Shown: one piece after another, positions 27,209-36,008 of the stretch | Position numbering within the stretch: position 1 is the stretch's first letter | Layout: each line of letters opens with the position of its first letter | Source of the DNA: Marinilabilia rubra | GTDB lineage: Bacteria > Bacteroidota > Bacteroidia > Bacteroidales > Marinilabiliaceae | Direction of reading: 5' to 3' | Length of the DNA stretch: 64,000 nucleotides | Assembly (NCBI RefSeq): GCF_003121985.1 | Contig: NZ_QEWP01000017.1 | Coordinates: forward strand, 1-64,000 | Program-made: the position numbers and the translations under genes | Notes under the pieces: model-generated | Databases searched by the model: none | What the model saw: the letters and a program-made list of their open reading frames with translations, nothing else | Told to the model about the DNA's origin: nothing

Positions 27209-28294
27209 TTAGCTCCACTTTTTCGAAGCAAGTTGCAATAATTTCATTTTAGTTTCCTCACTAAAATTAGCTTTCTCCCAATTTTTTGATCGTATTATAC
27301 TAAGCAGATCCGCATCATTGTATTTAATCTTTCGAAAAAAAGCGTTGTTTAGATCAGCCTGCTCAAACTTTGCACCCCTTATATCAGCTCCATCAAGAAT
27401 GGCATCCTGCAAGTAGGCCTTTTGGAATTCTGCATTTTTTAAATTAGTATGTTTAAGTTTTGCTGAAATCAAATTTGATTCATGAAACTGAACACCTTCA
27501 AAATTGGATTCGTTAAATCTACCCTCCAAAAGGTTTGATCGAGATAATCTTGCATAGCTGAAATCTGTTTTAAATCCTTTGCTCCTTATAAATATACAAT
27601 CAACTAGGTTTGCATGTTGTAATTTTGAAAAAGAAAAATCAACATTGGATAAGCCTTTCATACCATTAAAGTCTAATCTGTACATATTCATACGGGTTAG
27701 ATCAAGCTCTAAACTGTTTTCCTCCGGGAACTTATCTTTTATTGGGTTGCGAAATTCTTTAAACTTTAATCGACCAGCTTCTTCAAATGTTTTAAGCATA
27801 AGAGAATTAATATTATTAGATAATTCCGTTTTTAAATTAGCAAGCAGTATCAAATATATTTGTTTGTGAAAGTTTTTATATTCTGGCCTCAAAAAAGTTA
27901 ATAAAGATACAGCTGCACCAGCCCTTACAGAATTACTAGCTGCACAAAGATTGTTTATAATGGAATCAAATTTTGTTACTAATCTTAATTTTGTTTCATC
28001 TTTTTTTTGCTCTAATTCGATTCTCTTTTCTTTAATATATTTAAAAAAAGAGATTATTACACCAACTACTGCAACGAGTGCAGTTAAAACCCCAGCAAAA
28101 GAAGGAAGTATTTTGATAATTGGTTTAACTTGATTTTCTGATTTTAGATTTTCTACCTCCTGCTTAATTTTTTCTAACTGATAAAATTGGATACTATCAA
28201 CGTTTGTAGCTACATGCAAATTGCTATTTTGAGAAAAAGAGCTTGCTGAGTAAAAAATCAAACATAAATAAATAAATATGGAATTAAATTTCAT
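27209..28294 (-). CDS. Membrane-anchored pentapeptide-repeat protein
   Basis: About 361 residues from the ATG at 28294 (MKFNSIFIYLCLIFYS); an upstream in-frame Met at 28324 precedes this signal. Order: signal peptide, short coiled region (EKIKQEVENLKSE), a transmembrane helix near residues 66-88 (FAGVLTALVAVVGVIISFF), a helical cytoplasmic segment, then about 25 pentapeptide units (pattern A/N-x-L/F-x-x, for example LKHTNLKNAEFQKAYLQDA) near residues 200-330. Membrane-linked pentapeptide proteins appear in several defence loci, but this family is unassigned. The gene is flanked by repeat copies A and B and stands alone. Confidence 0.75.
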   Translation of the reverse strand: MKFNSIFIYLCLIFYSASSFSQNSNLHVATNVDSIQFYQLEKIKQEVENLKSENQVKPIIKILPSFAGVLTALVAVVGVIISFFKYIKEKRIELEQKKDETKLRLVTKFDSIINNLCAASNSVRAGAAVSLLTFLRPEYKNFHKQIYLILLANLKTELSNNINSLMLKTFEEAGRLKFKEFRNPIKDKFPEENSLELDLTRMNMYRLDFNGMKGLSNVDFSFSKLQHANLVDCIFIRSKGFKTDFSYARLSRSNLLEGRFNESNFEGVQFHESNLISAKLKHTNLKNAEFQKAYLQDAILDGADIRGAKFEQADLNNAFFRKIKYNDADLLSIIRSKNWEKANFSEETKMKLLQLASKKWS

Positions 28295-28486
28295 AATACA
28301 ACTTATTAAAACGGTGCAACACACTCACACAAGATACTAACTTCAAACACCTTACACAACTATAATCTATTAACATCCTTATTCCGTATAGTACTTAATG
28401 AGTACGAATCGGTAGTTCACAGTTGCTAGATCAATTTTTTGTTGACTGTAGGTAAATTACTGACACTTGTCCCTTTCTTTACTTAG

Positions 28487-28925
28487 GGCACAATACAAAC
28501 CCGAAATAATTGGCACAATCCAAAACGAAATTTATGCATCAGCGGGTCAATATGCACCGGGAAAAACGATTCCCTATAAATTGCAGGATTATCATAGCCA
28601 TCAACAAAACATTGCAGGCTTGTTGCACGATTACTGTGCGTTCATTATTAATTACTTGCAACTATTTCTTAACACTACTATTATATGCTTTGTTGCAGGC
28701 TTGTTGATGGCACGACCAATATTTTGTTGGTGGCTTGTTGAAGGCTCGTTGGTGGCAATTGCCCATTTCTTTTTACTAATGGCACAATTCAAACCGAAAT
28801 AATTGGCACATTTTGAAAAGAAATAACCAAAATAGGGGTCAATAAGCTACGGAGCAAAATACCTGATAATTACAGATCATTGACTGTTGCTGGTAAATAA
28901 TTCTCTTGCTTTCTTTACATCTATA
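28487..28925. repeat. Cargo-separating repeat, copy B
   Basis: Carries the IS21-end-like module twice: before the GTTGC-rich core (AATTGGCACAATCCAAAACG near 28509, then GGGTCAATATGC and GATTCCCTATA) and after it (AATTGGCACATTTTGAAAAG near 28801, then GGGTCAATA and TTACAGATCATTGACTG). The core at 28594-28760 (CATCAAC...TTGCAGGCTTGTTGCACGAT...) is clearly homologous to copies A and C. No credible gene is inside. Confidence 0.65.
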
Positions 28926-28942
28926 ATAATTTTTCGTTCATT

Positions 28943-29167
28943 TTATATTACCGCATCCTTTAAAATACCGTTTTTATATTTCTGAGCGGTAGCATGGGAT
29001 ACGTTAAACATGTCTCTGATACCACGCAAACCATATGCATATTCCATTACTTTTTAACTCCTCTCTTCCTTATGCTTAAGCTCACTTTGTTCGATTTCTT
29101 GTCTTATTAACGTCTTCATTTGACCGACTGTAAGCATAACGATAGGTGTATTATCTGTAATTTCCAT
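28943..29167 (-). pseudogene. DUF3853-like remnant with an internal stop
   Basis: Read from an ATG at 29167 the frame gives MEITDNTPIVMLTVGQMKTL and continues for 37 codons to TAA at 29054-29056. The same frame then continues with YAYGLRGIRDMFNVSHATAQ and ends after KDAVI at 28943. Together these match the N-terminus and HTH of DUF3853 proteins, small DNA-binding proteins common on Bacteroidota mobile elements. The in-frame stop and missing C-terminal wing mark it as decayed. It sits between repeat copy B and the IS21 element. Confidence 0.6.
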
Positions 29168-29498
29168 CTTGATATTTTTAATAATAATCCAAAATTGATT
29201 AACAAGTTGGCTCATTTTCAATCAGCTATTCATTGACTTAGAATTAGCAACCATCAATCATGAATAAAGATCAAAAACCGGAATGTGGTTATAACGGTTC
29301 AAAATGTGCCACCGATTTCGGAGTTATTGTGCCAGTGATTTCGGTTTAAAATGTGCCACTTTATTGGGCTGCATGGCTAAAGGATTTCGGTTCGACTTGT
29401 GCCAACTATTCCGGTTCGACTTGTGCCATTTTTTTCGGTTTGATTTGTGCCAGTTTGAGAGATCAGGTTAAAACCGCTATATCGCAAATAAAAGCGCT

Positions 29499-31046
29499 AT
29501 GGCCAATACACTTGATCTTATGGATTTAAAACAGATTTTGACACTGCATTTGGACGGATTGAGCAGTCGTAAGATAGGCGATATGCTTGGTATCCATCGA
29601 AACACGATTAATCGTTATGTGCAGCTATTTAATGCCAGCAAATACACAAAAGAAGAACTCCTGGCCAAAGATAATGAAGAGCTACTTAAACTTTTCCCGT
29701 CGCATACTACCATTAAAAATCCGCGCTATGATGAATTGATGCGCTACTTTGAAAAAATGAATCAGCAACTTGATCACCCGGGATTTACGTTTCTGTTTCA
29801 CTATAACGAGTATCGCCTGCAGTCACAAGAGCCCTACAGCTACACTCAATTCATGGAGCACTACCACCGTAAGTTCCCAAAAGAGAAAGGCTCCATGAAA
29901 CTCGAGCATAAGGCTGGACATGAGGTTTATATCGATTTTACGGGCAAGAAACTTCAAATTATTAATCGGGAAACTGGAGAAATCATCCCGGTTGAGGTTT
30001 TTGTAGCCATACTACCCAAGAGTCAATACACTTATGCTGAGGCTTGCCTGAGCCAAAAACGGGAAGATTTAATAAGCTGCTTGGCCAATGCACTGTCTTA
30101 CTATGGAGGCGCGCCTAAGGCCATCGTTTCAGATAATTTGAAATCGGCCCTAACAAGGGCCAGCAAATACGAGCCGGAGATCAATCGCTCATTTAAGGAC
30201 TTTGCGCGTCATTACAACTGTGTGACTAACCCAACCCGTGGCTACTCGCCCCAAGACAAGGCGCTGGTTGAAAATGCCGTAAACCTTGTTTATCAGCGTA
30301 TATTTTATCCCTTGCGTCAAATGAGCTTCTTTTCACTGGAAGAACTGAATCGGGAAATAAGAAGGCTTCTGGGCCCATATAATAATCTTTTGCTTCAACA
30401 CCGTCAAGCCAGTCGTAGAGAACTGTTCCAGTCTATCGAAAGGGAGTATCTTAAACCATTGCCAGAAACAGCGTATGAGCTAAAAGACTACCGCAGGGCC
30501 AAAGTGCAAAAGACCGGCTATGTTTATTTTTCACCGGATAAAAACTATTATAGCGTTCCTTATCGGTACATTGGTAAACGTACCCAGATACAATACACCA
30601 AATCAACTGTAGAAGTGTGCTACAATCATGAGCGTATAGCTAGTCATAAACGCAATCCGGCTCCGGGGGTGTACACCACCAACGAGAACCATCTTAGCAG
30701 TACTCATAAAGCTTATCAACAATGGAGTCCAGACTACTTTAAAAAGAAGGCTTCCAGGCATGGAGTGTATGTATTGAGCCTTATTGAAGATCTCTTAAAA
30801 GAAAGTGATTATCCTGAGATGGCCTATAAAAGAGCAATGGGTATCATCCAGCTACATCGTGACTACAGTTCAGAGCGACTAAATAATGCCTGTAAGATAG
30901 CTCTTGACGTGGAAACATACTCATACAAACGGATTAAAAACATCCTTAAGAATAATCAGGATAAAGACTTTGAACCGCTTGAAGATGCCACTCAGACACA
31001 TATCCCTTATCACAGCAATATCCGGGGCGCTTCAGCCTACAAATAG
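29499..31046 (+). CDS. istA: IS21 transposase IstA
   Basis: A 515-residue DDE transposase. The N-terminal HTH (LDGLSSRKIGDMLGIHRNTI, near residues 19-38) recognises the ends, and the RNase-H-like catalytic core follows: HEVYIDFTGKKLQ (first Asp), AIVSDNLKSAL (second Asp) and TRGYSPQDKALVENAV with the catalytic Glu. The C-terminal part matches the Mu transposase-like beta-barrel. It appears full length and intact, followed after 28 bases by istB. Confidence 0.92.
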   Translation: MANTLDLMDLKQILTLHLDGLSSRKIGDMLGIHRNTINRYVQLFNASKYTKEELLAKDNEELLKLFPSHTTIKNPRYDELMRYFEKMNQQLDHPGFTFLFHYNEYRLQSQEPYSYTQFMEHYHRKFPKEKGSMKLEHKAGHEVYIDFTGKKLQIINRETGEIIPVEVFVAILPKSQYTYAEACLSQKREDLISCLANALSYYGGAPKAIVSDNLKSALTRASKYEPEINRSFKDFARHYNCVTNPTRGYSPQDKALVENAVNLVYQRIFYPLRQMSFFSLEELNREIRRLLGPYNNLLLQHRQASRRELFQSIEREYLKPLPETAYELKDYRRAKVQKTGYVYFSPDKNYYSVPYRYIGKRTQIQYTKSTVEVCYNHERIASHKRNPAPGVYTTNENHLSSTHKAYQQWSPDYFKKKASRHGVYVLSLIEDLLKESDYPEMAYKRAMGIIQLHRDYSSERLNNACKIALDVETYSYKRIKNILKNNQDKDFEPLEDATQTHIPYHSNIRGASAYK

Positions 31047-31074
31047 AAATACAAACAAGTAAAAATCAAATGTC

Positions 31075-31812
31075 ATGAATAACAACCAAACAATCGAAAA
31101 ACTCAGAAAAATGCGCATTAATGCGATGGCCGAGTTACACCTACAGCAGGTGAAAAACAATCAACTGACGGATGTAACACCTGATGATTATCTGGCTTTA
31201 CTTACCGATCATGAATGGGAAGAGAGGCAAAACAAAAAGATACAACGATTGCTTAAACAGGCCGGATTCCGTCAAAAAGCCACCATTGCAGACGTAGACT
31301 ATCAGGCTGGCCGACAACTGGACAAGAATATGTTCCAAAGGCTCTCTTCGCTTGACTTTATCGCTAGAAGCGAAAACCTCATTTTTACAGGCCCCTCGGG
31401 TGTTGGGAAGAGCTATTTGGCACAAGCCTTAGGAAATCAGGCATGCATGATGGAATATAAAGTGGTTTATGCCATTACCTCCCGCTTGTTTAAACGTTTT
31501 AAACTCTCAAAAGTGGATGGTACATACATGAGAGAACTCAACAAACTCTCAAAAGCAGATGTGTTGATTTTGGATGACTTCGGTCTGCAATCCCTTGATA
31601 AACATGATCGTGAAACATTAATGGATATAATAGATGACCGCTATAACCAAAAAACAACAATCGTGTCATCGCAAATACCAGTATCAACTTGGTACGACAT
31701 TATAGGGGAAGGAACAATTGCTGATGCAATACTCGACCGACTGGTGAACTCATCCCATCGAATCGATCTAAACGGGCCTTCTTTAAGAAGAGATATTTTG
31801 AAAGCAGAATAA
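31075..31812 (+). CDS. istB: IS21 helper ATPase IstB
   Basis: A 245-residue AAA+ ATPase of the DnaC/IstB group that selects target DNA for IstA. Walker A is GPSGVGKSYLAQALG near residue 107, Walker B is ADVLILDDFGLQ near residue 164, and the C-terminal ILDRLVNSSHRIDLNGPSLR is typical. Intact; directly followed by the right end repeats of the element. Confidence 0.93.
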   Translation: MNNNQTIEKLRKMRINAMAELHLQQVKNNQLTDVTPDDYLALLTDHEWEERQNKKIQRLLKQAGFRQKATIADVDYQAGRQLDKNMFQRLSSLDFIARSENLIFTGPSGVGKSYLAQALGNQACMMEYKVVYAITSRLFKRFKLSKVDGTYMRELNKLSKADVLILDDFGLQSLDKHDRETLMDIIDDRYNQKTTIVSSQIPVSTWYDIIGEGTIADAILDRLVNSSHRIDLNGPSLRRDILKAE

Positions 31813-31906
31813 CATTTTTTTTGTACTATTGCATCATCTCTCAGACTGGCACATTTTGACCGAAATGCCTGGCACAGTCAGACCGAAATAGCCAGAATGA
31901 TTAAAA

Positions 31907-32250
31907 AAGCGCAGAAAAACGTTTTTCTGCGTTTCATCTGCGCTTTTTTAAGCCATCAACATTTAGTTGCTCGTTCGTTGCAGGCTTGTTGCACGATTAC
32001 TGCGCGTTCATTATTAATTGACTGCAATTATTTTTCTATACTACTTTTTAAAGCTTTGTTTTAAGCTTGTTGATGGAACTATCAACATTTTGTTGGTGGG
32101 GTGTTGCAGGCTTGTTGGTGGCAATACCCCTTTTCTTTGCTTATAGCATAATTAAACCGAGATAATTGGCACATTTTGAACCGAAATATCTGCATCAAGG
32201 GTCAATATGCTCTGGGAAAAAAGCGATTCCCTATACTTTCAGTATTGTGC
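31907..32250. repeat. Cargo-separating repeat, copy C
   Basis: Starts with a strong hairpin (AAGCGCAGAAAAACG, a second CTGCG arm, then CTGCGCTTTTTT near 31945). A GTTGC-rich core follows (CGTTGCAGGCTTGTTGCACG near 31976), then AATTGGCACATTTTGAACCG at about 32163, GCATCAAGGGTCAATATGC and GATTCCCTATA near 32224. It abuts the end of the YobI-like gene and begins just outside the IS21 right end. Confidence 0.7.
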
Positions 32251-32253
32251 CTG

Positions 32254-35200
32254 TCACTTGTAGCGCACATTAATCTTTATTTTGTCTTTGTATCTAGTCG
32301 TGTTAATAGATTTAAAATAACCTATTTCCACCAATTTATTAGCAATCGATAAGTGCAAATTATCTTTCGGCCATTTTGGGTGATGCTGCAATTTTGTAGC
32401 TTTCTTATAAACACTTCCCAAGTTAATTAATATGGTATCGATTTCCTCAAAATCAAAATCAAAGAAAAATTTATCCAACAACTTAAGAATTAGCTCGTGT
32501 TTTTCACAATGCAACATCACCTGAATTACCTTTTCTTTTTCTATTAATTTCTCTTTTGAAAGGTAGATATTATTTCCAATCAAGTCAGCTAATCTTTCAT
32601 TGTTAATGTTTTCCAAATGTATAAGTGGAATCACCTGTTTCCTTTGGGCTGAAGATATTCTTTTTGTTTTTAACAGCCCCAGATGTAATTCTAAAGAAAA
32701 TTCAAAATCTTCATAATCATCAATAAAAGTATCAATATTTTCCTCAGCGAATGTTATTAGGACATCATCCAACTCTCGTCCAATGAGCTGATTATAATGA
32801 TGCTTATTAAACTTTATCATTTTAAGTCTTATCAAAATCAAAATTTTCTCGACAGATAAATTACTAAGATTGATTAAATTATAAATAAACGGAAATGTGG
32901 TAAGTAGATTTTCATAAATGCTCAGAGAAAAGTTATTACTCTCAATTACTGCTATTTGGAACAAGGTAATTAGATCATTATCTAAATCTGGGAAGTTTTT
33001 TATTGATAATTTGTTATTCAACAACTCTTTACAAACATCACTAATACCAAGCCAATTGATTAATGTTTCATCTAGGTTTTCTTCTTGATATTTAAAATAT
33101 TGAACCGGGTTATTCCAATTTGGCTTAACACAATTTACATCGAACAATAAGCTCCACTTCGCCTCCCTTCCAAATTCTTTTAACAGGCAAATTTGTGATG
33201 AAACTTTTTCAAGGACATTAAACAGAAGTGTTTTGCTTTTCTCATCCTCGTCTTCCTCTTCATCCAATATTTCAATAAAGATGTCAATAGCATCTTCGGT
33301 TTCTGATTGTTTTGATTCAAGACCTAGATAAATGTTTTCAATATAAGCAGGAAATTCAGAAAATACATAATGGATTAAAACATCTTCCTTACTCTCTAAG
33401 ACGCAGGTGAAATTTTGGTTATTAAACTTTTGAACAAATTCTTTGTGAGATAAAGAATACTTATTAAAAAGCATTAATTGCAACATCTCCTGGTTTAATT
33501 CATAATGCGTATTCTCGTAAATGTAATTAAAGATTTGATTCCCCTTATAGCTCTTATAGTTCTGTTTTTTAAACTTCAAGCTTAAGGCTTTGATAAGTTT
33601 AATAACATTTTCGTCGTCAGCATGAGCACTAAAAACATCTAAAAAGTCGGTTTTTTCAGACAAATAGTTTTTTAGTTTATCATTTCCGGATTCAGCATTT
33701 AATTTTTTCAAGTTATCCTCCGATAGAAAAAGAAAAGATTTAATAAGGTTATCTTTCTTTTCATTGTCGTAATTATGTTCTTCAATATTATTCCATAGAG
33801 ATGGGTAAAACCTTTCTACAAGTAGTTCTATAAGACGCTGATATGCAATTTTTGTTTTTGCCCTATTAAGATTATCCATCAACGGCGCAATGTATTTCTC
33901 AAAAGCATCTTCAATTTGAAAGAACTGCTCCAGCAAAAGTTTTAACTTTTCATTGTTTTTGTAATCGGCCCCTTTTAACAGATAAGCTATAATATCCCCA
34001 TTTAGAGTAGCCTGATATTCGCATTCACTCTCATCAATTCTTGAAATTACCTCTGCAGGGTTGGTTAACTCATTTGTAAAGTTGTCTTCTTCGTTAGCTT
34101 TGACATTTAGAAGGAATTCAAAATCAGCGAAACTTAATGCACCTTCATAAAAATGAGAGATATATAGCTGAAAGTTTTCTTCGATGTATCCTTTTCGTAA
34201 AAGGAGCGCCAACAATTCCTCATTTTGAGTAATTGCCCTTTCTTTGTCCGGATTAAAGATTAAGTGTTTCCAACAATTATCTTTATATTGCTTTATAAGT
34301 TGGCTTAACTTTCTGCGCTTTAATTTCTCAATCTTATTTTTAATATCTGAAATTTCTAACTTAATTTCCTGTAAGCCTCCATTTGTTTTTCTATCTAATA
34401 GATTCGATCGTTCCTCATAAGTTTTATTTGGATCTACTTCTGTCTGGATCTTTTTAAAATCAATTACTTGGTCTTCTAGTCGTCCATAATAATTATTGAA
34501 GGAGTCAATTGAAGCATTACGATCAAATAAATTATTGAATTTTTGGGGATTATTAACTAAGGTGGTAATTTCTTCGTCACAAATGCGAATAACGTTTGGA
34601 TAAGTGCGCAGAATCTCCCAAATATATTCTTTTCTAAGATCTTCGCTAGTACTAGCTTTTTCCTCTAATATATTTTGTTTCTGTATCTCTAAGTTTTTAA
34701 TTTCTTCCTTTTTAGCTTTTACTATAAAATCAAGAACTTCCTTTTTCCTTTCGGTAAATACTTGAGAAAGAAAGCCTGCACCAGATTTTTCCGTGCAAAA
34801 CTCCTGTGGAAAAAGATTCTTATAAACAACAAGACTAAACAGGTTGGTTTTATTTCGTTTTAGGTCATGATTTACAATAGTGTTATAAATATGAAACTCA
34901 TTCACAATATTTTTTAACAGCCTTAAATCGTGAATGTACAAACCTATCTCATTGAAATAGCTTTGTTTGATACCATATTTTTTCAAATCTTTCCATAAAA
35001 TATCTCCGGAATTGGTAACGTTAATTACGGGAACAATAGGAAGGATGAAATCAAAGAATTTTGTTCTAATAAGACTGTCAAAAAAAACATCATCTTTAAT
35101 AGCATAAACAAATTTTATAGACTTGTTAATTTGTGGTGAGTTGTTTAACAGGAAGTTAATCTCTCTCAGTCGCGTAAACAAAGTAATGTTTTTAAAGCGA

Positions 35201-35937
35201 TCAAGGTCTTCAATTATTACTATCTCTTTCGAAGTGGCTTCAAAAAAGTAAATTAATTCATCAATGTACTTGTTAAGGGGATTTTTTTCAGATAATTCAA
35301 TTTCAGCGGATTTAAAGGCTATTTTCTTAAATTGCCTTTTCTGTTTTGAGGCAATTAGCTCCATAAAAAAATAGTACAAACCGCCGAAGAAAATTAATAA
35401 GACCATTAAATTTATTCCAGTTGTAATCCAACTCGTATTATGCCACAAATGCATTACTCCACTAGAACCTAATGTCTCCATATTCTCGTTAAAGAGACTA
35501 AAAATATTGGGAATAAAAGCTAAGGATGTTAACCAAAGTAATATTCCAAATACTATCTTTTTTTGAGATTTAATGGTCTGGTGCAAAATCCGCTTAAACC
35601 CGGAAAATGGAATTTCTTTTTGATGTAATTGATAAAACAGTTGTTGTAGAATGTGCTCTTCTACCTTATTTTCAACTTCATCTGTTTTTAAAGGATCACG
35701 AAACTCACAAAAGTCTGCCAAAGAAACTCTTAAATACTTATTCTTTTCATCGGAATCCTCTTTATTAATGAATGATTCTATTACAGTGCTTTTTCCTGAG
35801 CCATAAGAACCCGTAATTGCTATATTCTTTATCGAAGGATCATTCAGTTGATCTTTAAGCGCCTTGAAATAGACAGGAAAATCCTCTGTTGATAAAGGTG
35901 AAAGAGGATAGTACTTGTGAGTCTTATAGTCTTTCAT
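32254..35937 (-). CDS. YobI-like membrane-associated P-loop NTPase
   Basis: A 1227-residue protein with Walker A GSYGSGKST at residues 43-51, two transmembrane helices near residues 128-150 and 168-193, and Walker B IVIIEDLDRF near residue 240, the layout of the YobI P-loop NTPase family (related to KAP NTPases, which also have membrane helices within the NTPase fold). The remaining 900 residues are helical and repeat-like, without a recognisable effector domain. It lies 71 bases downstream of hsdR on the same strand, so it may belong to the restriction operon. Its DNA is noticeably AT-rich against hsdR, which suggests a separate origin. A defence role is plausible by context only. Confidence 0.75.
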   Translation of the reverse strand: MKDYKTHKYYPLSPLSTEDFPVYFKALKDQLNDPSIKNIAITGSYGSGKSTVIESFINKEDSDEKNKYLRVSLADFCEFRDPLKTDEVENKVEEHILQQLFYQLHQKEIPFSGFKRILHQTIKSQKKIVFGILLWLTSLAFIPNIFSLFNENMETLGSSGVMHLWHNTSWITTGINLMVLLIFFGGLYYFFMELIASKQKRQFKKIAFKSAEIELSEKNPLNKYIDELIYFFEATSKEIVIIEDLDRFKNITLFTRLREINFLLNNSPQINKSIKFVYAIKDDVFFDSLIRTKFFDFILPIVPVINVTNSGDILWKDLKKYGIKQSYFNEIGLYIHDLRLLKNIVNEFHIYNTIVNHDLKRNKTNLFSLVVYKNLFPQEFCTEKSGAGFLSQVFTERKKEVLDFIVKAKKEEIKNLEIQKQNILEEKASTSEDLRKEYIWEILRTYPNVIRICDEEITTLVNNPQKFNNLFDRNASIDSFNNYYGRLEDQVIDFKKIQTEVDPNKTYEERSNLLDRKTNGGLQEIKLEISDIKNKIEKLKRRKLSQLIKQYKDNCWKHLIFNPDKERAITQNEELLALLLRKGYIEENFQLYISHFYEGALSFADFEFLLNVKANEEDNFTNELTNPAEVISRIDESECEYQATLNGDIIAYLLKGADYKNNEKLKLLLEQFFQIEDAFEKYIAPLMDNLNRAKTKIAYQRLIELLVERFYPSLWNNIEEHNYDNEKKDNLIKSFLFLSEDNLKKLNAESGNDKLKNYLSEKTDFLDVFSAHADDENVIKLIKALSLKFKKQNYKSYKGNQIFNYIYENTHYELNQEMLQLMLFNKYSLSHKEFVQKFNNQNFTCVLESKEDVLIHYVFSEFPAYIENIYLGLESKQSETEDAIDIFIEILDEEEDEDEKSKTLLFNVLEKVSSQICLLKEFGREAKWSLLFDVNCVKPNWNNPVQYFKYQEENLDETLINWLGISDVCKELLNNKLSIKNFPDLDNDLITLFQIAVIESNNFSLSIYENLLTTFPFIYNLINLSNLSVEKILILIRLKMIKFNKHHYNQLIGRELDDVLITFAEENIDTFIDDYEDFEFSLELHLGLLKTKRISSAQRKQVIPLIHLENINNERLADLIGNNIYLSKEKLIEKEKVIQVMLHCEKHELILKLLDKFFFDFDFEEIDTILINLGSVYKKATKLQHHPKWPKDNLHLSIANKLVEIGYFKSINTTRYKDKIKINVRYK

Positions 35938-36008
35938 AGGTTAAGTATTGTTGGTTAAAACAGTATTTGTAATTAAGAGGGATTGGGCAAGTAGTTAATA
36001 CTGCATTT

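Larger units (their letters stand above)
29305..31894. mobile_element. IS21-family insertion sequence
   Basis: Two genes (istA, istB) lie between multiple terminal repeats. The best inverted pair is at 29328-29358 and 31847-31876 (TGTGCCAG..ATTTCGGT..AAAATGTGCCA, one base of length difference). Further copies of the TTTCGGTT..ACTTGTGCCA motif occur at 29380-29455 and just outside the right repeat, as expected of IS21 subterminal transposase sites. The exact ends are uncertain by about 25 bases; I saw no clear target duplication. Confidence 0.8.

Noticed and set aside
28467-28802. A 111-residue frame within repeat copy B
   Set aside because: It is a translation of the repeat itself; the equivalent frame is not preserved in copies A and C.
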